Assembly (NCBI GenBank): GCA_029959195.1
Contig: CP114119.1
Span: 2,046,001 to 2,110,000, forward strand
Direction: 5' to 3'
DNA from: Dictyophora rubrovolvata
Taxonomy: Eukaryota > Basidiomycota > Agaricomycetes > Phallales > Phallaceae
DNA: 64,000 nt
The notes beneath the pieces were generated by a model. The model had not been told where the DNA came from and ran no database searches. It was given only the letters and a program-made list of their open reading frames with translations. Position numbers and translations under genes: made by a program. Positions 59,070-64,000 of the stretch are shown piece after piece (the stretch's first letter is position 1; each line of letters begins with the position of its first letter).

Positions 59070-61270
59070 ACAGTTGATTTCACAAGCAGCATTGTAACTT
59101 TGTGGCATTACAACTTGACCGCGCGAATGAATGTCTCGAGTCCATTGGCAATTGAGAGGCATCGACTGGCGCACATTTGAATAGTTTCCCACTAATATCA
59201 ACGTCAGGACGGGATATCTTCGCTTTGATTTGCATGTCGATAGAATTATATCGCATGAGGTATAAAGATACATGGCCATAGCATGATGAGAGACGAAAGT
59301 TGTGCATGAGCACAAAAGCAATTAAATTGGACCAGTTAAGGACGGTGCTGTCGATCATTGATGACTTGCATGTCCCGGCTCCTAACAAACATGTTCGAGT
59401 CAGCAAGTCACTTGGACGACTCCCTGATATCGGTACGGAAGAAAATCATGGATCGACAGTTTGAGCCAATCACTTGCAATGATATGGTCTACTTGTTATT
59501 GTCCATGTACCATTCGAACTGATTAAGCTGAGGTATTTTCCAACAGTGTCAGTCTCCCCTATCTGTTGGTAACTCCGAACCAGCTTCAATGCTTGCAGGA
59601 AGTGAAAGCAATATAACCTACTCACTGATCATTTTTCATAAACCCCGTCCCAAGAGAAAAAGTTACATTCGTCGGGGCAAACCTCCTCATGTTCATATCT
59701 CATCACCTTGGCAATATCATCCCGCTCCAAACGGAAAATTTCGAGATCGCCCTTTTCGAGTCTGACTCTGGTGTACAGAAGCCTGGGGAAGTTATATAAA
59801 ACTTTGAAAAGGAGATAACTATCCATGAGTGTGTCATCAAAAGGTCCTATGAGAACACGTAGATTCTTGAAATCAGCGAAATGTGAGACATGCTCCATAA
59901 CCTGATGCGATCCATTAACACGACTTTCAAGCGTAACAACTGAGATGGGTCCCCGAGCTGTGGGGACATACATCGTGGTCCGGGATCAACTGTTCGAACA
60001 CGGCGTCGAGTTCAGAATCAAAACCGCACAAAACAGGTTCAAAAGTTATACAGAGCTTTTGGACATTGGGGACCATAACAACGAGATTTTGAATCGACTC
60101 GAGGTGGGCATTCCAATACACACAAGTTTCTAGATTAGATAGGACAATCCCTTTTGTTAGGTACCAGTACAAGTCGTTATTCATTTCCAAATGCGTGAGG
60201 CGTGCAGCGATATTGGTCGTAATGGTATGCAGATGCAACTCTACGTTGATGTAGAAAGATTTGAGATTCGGGAGGAAATCATCGGATTCAGCGACCCAAC
60301 CTGGACGGAGAATGTTGTGGGTAGATAAAGCAACGAGTTTTGAATGACGGCGGAGAAATGTCCGTAAACCGGATAGATAGTCTTTCCCCATGGTAGGGTT
60401 CATGTAGTTATGGAACTTGAGGTGTTGAAGGTTTGGCCAGTAGCCCGAAAACAAGGCACTGGGGAGTCCCGAAGCTACATCCATGTAGGTTAGGTTAGGC
60501 GTGTTCAAAAGCATTTGCAAAAAGACGCCGCCATCATATTGATTCCCACTTTTGATCGTATATTTTCAAAGTGAGGGCAGGTAATCGTAAAATAACTGAA
60601 CCACAAGATTAATCAAGTCTTTTACTCCTCAACAATAGATGTCAGCTTACCGAGAACGTTTTCAAACCTTTGGAGACTTTGTCTTTTTTAAAGCGTTGCT
60701 CAATGGCCGTGTGTGGCGAATCGAAGAGCACTTCTAACTCTTCCAAATCGCAACCCGCTTTTCCGATTGCCTCAGAAATAAGGCAAAAACCTTCGTCGTT
60801 TCGCCCCGATGTTTGGAATTTGAGGACTTTCAGGTTGACCATTTTAGAAAGGGCTTGAATGAAGGTATCAGAAATATCATTTTCGTCTCTTCTGAAAAAA
60901 AGTGGTGGTGTTCCGGAATCCGATTCGGATTCAATTCTGCACAGTCGTGGAACTTCCGTCATGTCATGAGATAGCAGGATGTCTAAACATCTGATATAAG
61001 AGCAGGCGTAGGGAATATCCAAGAGATGTTTCCAAACACCTTCGGAAGACTTTGTGCAAGGAATGGAAATGCGACGATAGTCAATGTGCCGAGGAACAAT
61101 GGCGGCATGTGATGCGCGAGCTGTCAACGCAAAAGACAATAGATCTTTGGGATGGTCGATAAATTTGATGATGTGGAGAAAAATGTCTTTAGGTATTGAG
61201 GTCATCCTCTACAATGTTGTGAGAAGGGATGCAGTAACGAGGCAATATATTTGTTTGCAAATATTTGGCG
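59070..61270. repeat. Segmental duplication unit D (F-box-like gene only)
   Basis: Fourth copy. It has the flank gcagcattgtaac...tgaccgcg and the tail-to-tail region, but no Pom34-like gene remains. A fifth, very decayed flank may lie at about 61490-61790 (gaatctctcgaatcc; tagcaaagcgaaaaca). Confidence 0.7.
59629..61205 (-). pseudogene. F-box/LRR-like gene F4, nonsense mutation
   Basis: Exon 1 (61205 to about 60652) is open and begins MTSIPKDIFLHIIKFIDHPK. With the same intron-1 acceptor as F3, exon 2 starts LFYDYLPSL and is then stopped by TGA where F1 and F3 have CGA (Arg). The rest of exon 2 (from MLLNTPNLTYMDV) and exon 3 are open. A single C-to-T change at a CpG therefore separates it from an intact gene. 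Confidence 0.7.
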
Positions 61271-62486
61271 TCTAGAACTTTTATTCCTATCAATCCTCGT
61301 AAGTAAACGACCGACAGCATCCATTACAGTGTCCGAGTTTACAGGTCTGTTCTTTTTTTGCGCGAGTTACAATCGACCACTGTCTTCTTTGTTAATATCT
61401 GACGACGAGCAAAGGCTACTAACGCATTGATTGGGCACCACAAACGAAACATTACTACGGATCCATGCAATTACTGAGTTAATAATCACGTTTTATGGTA
61501 TTACAAACCGCGCGACTGAATCTCTCGAATCCAATTGGCGCAGATGGCGCAAAGGGATAGTCCTAGTGACAGAATAAACTAGTGCTAACTTTATTATGTA
61601 GTCTTATATTAATACATCACATATGAAATAATGATACACGCTGGGGGTATAAGGTATATATGGAAAACAATAAATCAGTAATATCCATGGCTTGGACAAA
61701 ACGTTAGAAAGCGGGTTGGGTATTTATAAGGAATTGTCTGAGAGATGCAATGAACAGTGATGTAGATAGCAAAGCGAAAACAGGCTGGAAAGCATCAGCA
61801 CTATGTTTCACAATTAAACAGCAACACCCACCAAAAATAAGGGGGCTAACTCTTCTTCTACTCCCTCTCGAGCGCAGCCTTCTTTTCTTTTAGTTCAGAA
61901 CGTTTATATTCTTTCCATAGAGCTTTCTCAACAAGTCAAATCTTGGTAAGATCGATAATCGATGCATTTGAATCGGTGGACAGCAGTCGGCAAGACGTCC
62001 TGCGTTTCTGGAGTAGCTGGGACTGACGCCGAAGTCCATGTTGGCGAAGTTTTGAATGGAGCATAAACTTGAAGCATCCATTGGATTTGTGTTTCGGCGT
62101 TCAGTAATTCATGATTTGCATAAACAGTTCGAACGACCGATAGCACCGACGTCGTTAATCCAATTGACCTGCGATTTCAAAAGATGTTTTGCGTGACTGA
62201 GCCTTGAAATTGAAAATCTACCCTCTCCATCAACAGACAGTTTCGAATTGTAACGTGTAAGAGTCATAACTATACATAGTTTATACATTGTTTTCAAAAA
62301 TAAAATACATATCTTTATAATCCAACATACACGAGATTGAGATGCGAGACCTTGGTATGGTATAATGCTTGAAGATCGGATATTGAAGCCAACGAAAATG
62401 ATAAGTCACCCAGCCAAAAATGGAAAGGATAATGATGAATAAGGTAAATAGGAAATTGAGTTGCCGGTCATTTGGGTTGGCTGCAA
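61206..62486. other. Intergenic, unit D to HD2 3' end
   Basis: About 1.28 kb, AT-rich. It holds decayed flank sequence of the duplicated unit to about 61800. Beyond that I see only small open frames (for example 62281-62499 on the minus strand, with one hydrophobic stretch), which I cannot support as genes. Confidence 0.5.
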
Positions 62487-64000
62487 TTACGGACTCCATA
62501 GACCTAGATCCAGTCCGATGGTGGATGCTTCTCCATAGTGATTGAGCGCGTCCACTCCACTTTTGTTTCCCCGAGGGATGTGAAGGAACGTTTCAGGCAC
62601 CGGACGTTCGAGCAAGCACCGATCCTCAGCCTCGTGTTTGCCATACTCAAAGGTGGAAAAATTGGGTGAAAGCGGGAGTGGAAGACAAATCTCAATCGAA
62701 TCAGGAGAAGAGGCGACAGTTGAGTATGAGGAGGCGTGAGATGAAGGCGATAGTGGTGGTTCATCCGTCGATTCGGAGAGGCAAGTGAGAGATGGAGATG
62801 GGTGTGACATAGGAGAGAGAAATATGCCGGTTCGAATACGTTTCGGAAGGGATTTCATAGGCCTCGTGCTGGGAGATATGGACGGTGTTATATTTATTGA
62901 CTCCAAATTTGATGATATGTCGCCGACTCGGAGATCGCGTTCACTAGCTCTGGGACGTTTTAATCCTCGGCGTCTTGGCCATAAGGAAGAATCGAGTTGG
63001 ACGTCAAAAGGATCAGAAGTTGGTGCAGATGGTACATAGGGAGCAGGAAAGGGTGAATGAGAACTGTTTATTAGGGTATCAGTGATTGCTTCCGACGAAG
63101 CATCGTCACTCGAGGAACTCTCGGTCTTCATTATCTAAGAGACACATTGAGAACGTTGATATAGACGTTGCAAACACGTGTACAACCACTAACCTTTTCA
63201 TAGTTGACGTCGTCATCATGACTGTAGTCAAAGGTGAGGTCGATGATGTCTGCCGAGTCTAGCGGTCGATCGACAGTTAAGACGTTTTCCTTGTCAATGT
63301 CATCTTCGTGATAAAATGGCCATTTGACCATCGGGCTTGTACATCCAAGGGCTTGGATTTCATCCCTTGAAGTCTGCAATATTGATGCACGAGAGTGCTT
63401 ACCGCTTCGACAGCGGCGATTTTGGAACTAACGTGTACGGTCAACATCAATAAATGAATAAAAATTATTTCACTTGCCCAAACGGAAATTTGACGATACG
63501 ACATCCCAGATACACGTGCTAGGTGCTTCTTATCTTCACGACTTGGAAATCGATCTTTTGAAAAGGCAAATTCAAACAAAGGAAGATATTCCTACTCCAA
63601 TTGAATAATTCGAACGACTCCCAAGTATACAGCACGTACCGATTTAAACCTTTTTCTGCTTTTCATATCACCGGTGCTGCTTCCCAGTGATACAACTGAT
63701 GACGACCTGTGTGACGCGGCGTGGCGTGAGGCAAGCTCACAAGCTTCTTGTGACCAGACAGAGAGCAGTGAAAGATATTTCTGCTTGTAGGTCTCGTATA
63801 AATCGTTCTGAAGAGTAGCAAAGGATTCTGCATTCCCCCATGGAGAGAGTTTCGACAGTAATTCAGAAATTGTTCCTGTCGAGTGAGCTTTTAATTCAAT
63901 GGCTCGACGAATGTACACTGCCGAAACGCGTTCAGCGATTTTCTCTGGAATGCTTTGGCTTATAAGAGCTTGCGTCAGCGGCTCTGGAAGGGGGAACAAA
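62487..64000 (-). CDS. HD2-type homeodomain mating-type protein, 5' end cut by window
   Basis: Five exons are readable (64000-63640, 63591-63478, 63427-63403, 63351-63194, 63134-62487), about 434 aa. The frame is open to the window edge, so the N-terminus is missing. After a helical N-terminal region, a non-TALE homeodomain reads YLPLFEFAFSKDRFPSRED, then SGMSYRQISVWFQNRRCRS. This is the classical WFQNRR helix of mushroom HD2 proteins. A basic cluster (RRRGLKRPRAS; KSLPKRIRTG) and a Ser/Pro-rich region follow. HD2 pairs with HD1 from another allele. The codon TGG of WFQ is followed by an intron with a GC donor (GCAAGT), and splicing is needed to make WFQNRR. It is the only HD2 visible; a divergent HD1 partner could lie beyond the edge. 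Confidence 0.85.
63428..63477 (-). other. GC-AG intron inside the HD2 recognition helix
   Basis: Donor TGG|GCAAGT, acceptor ACGTTAG, 50 nt. It separates the invariant Trp from Phe-Gln-Asn of WFQNRR. The flanking introns of the gene have normal GT donors. Confidence 0.75.

Noticed and set aside
61206-62486. tRNA or other RNA gene in the intergenic regions
   Set aside because: No sequence with both A-box and B-box features and a foldable cloverleaf was found here or in the other gaps.

Overview
The window is nuclear DNA of a filamentous basidiomycete, almost certainly a mushroom-forming Agaricomycete. Genes are split by many introns of about 50 nt. Two families present are typical of Agaricomycetes: 7-TM DUF6533 proteins, and HD1/HD2 homeodomain proteins lying next to the mitochondrial intermediate peptidase gene (MIP), which marks the MAT-A (HD) mating-type locus in this group. 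All products are inferred from reading the sequence; no searches were run.

Layout. 1-11.5 kb is a compact housekeeping flank: a Bdp1-like TFIIIB fragment, a voltage-sensor-like membrane protein, an LRR protein, a nicotianamine-synthase-like protein, COG1, a FAM32A homologue and a DDT/WHIM chromatin protein. 11.8-21.3 kb is the mating-type core: MIP, an F-box protein, then two tandem HD1-type (TALE-like) homeodomain genes on the minus strand. No HD2 partner lies beside either one. 23.3-24.7 kb is ERG6 (sterol C-24 methyltransferase). 25.4-35.5 kb is an inverted duplication of DUF6533 membrane-protein genes (three apparently complete genes and one relic). 35.9-38.5 kb is a secreted GH78-like rhamnosidase. 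40.3-61.3 kb is a duplicated block pairing a two-TM, Pom34-like gene (+) with an F-box/LRR-like gene (-), in four copies at different stages of decay. Inserted between copies 1 and 2 are a RING protein, a broken Rco1-like PHD gene and dipeptidyl peptidase III. At the right edge (62.5-64 kb) is an HD2-type homeodomain gene, cut by the window end.

How it fits together. In mushrooms an HD1 protein and an HD2 protein from different alleles heterodimerise to switch on the dikaryon programme. The two genes normally sit as a divergent pair near MIP. Here MIP and two HD1 paralogues are about 41 kb from the only visible HD2, with recently duplicated and decaying sequence in between. This suggests an expanded or rearranged MAT-A region. 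A further HD1 gene could lie just beyond base 64,000, divergent from the HD2.

Gene structure is also unusual. At least five introns appear to use GC-AG boundaries (three in DPP III, one in the F-box gene beside HD1, one inside the HD2 recognition helix). DPP III contains micro-exons as short as 6 nt, and both HD1 genes appear to begin with an exon consisting only of ATG.
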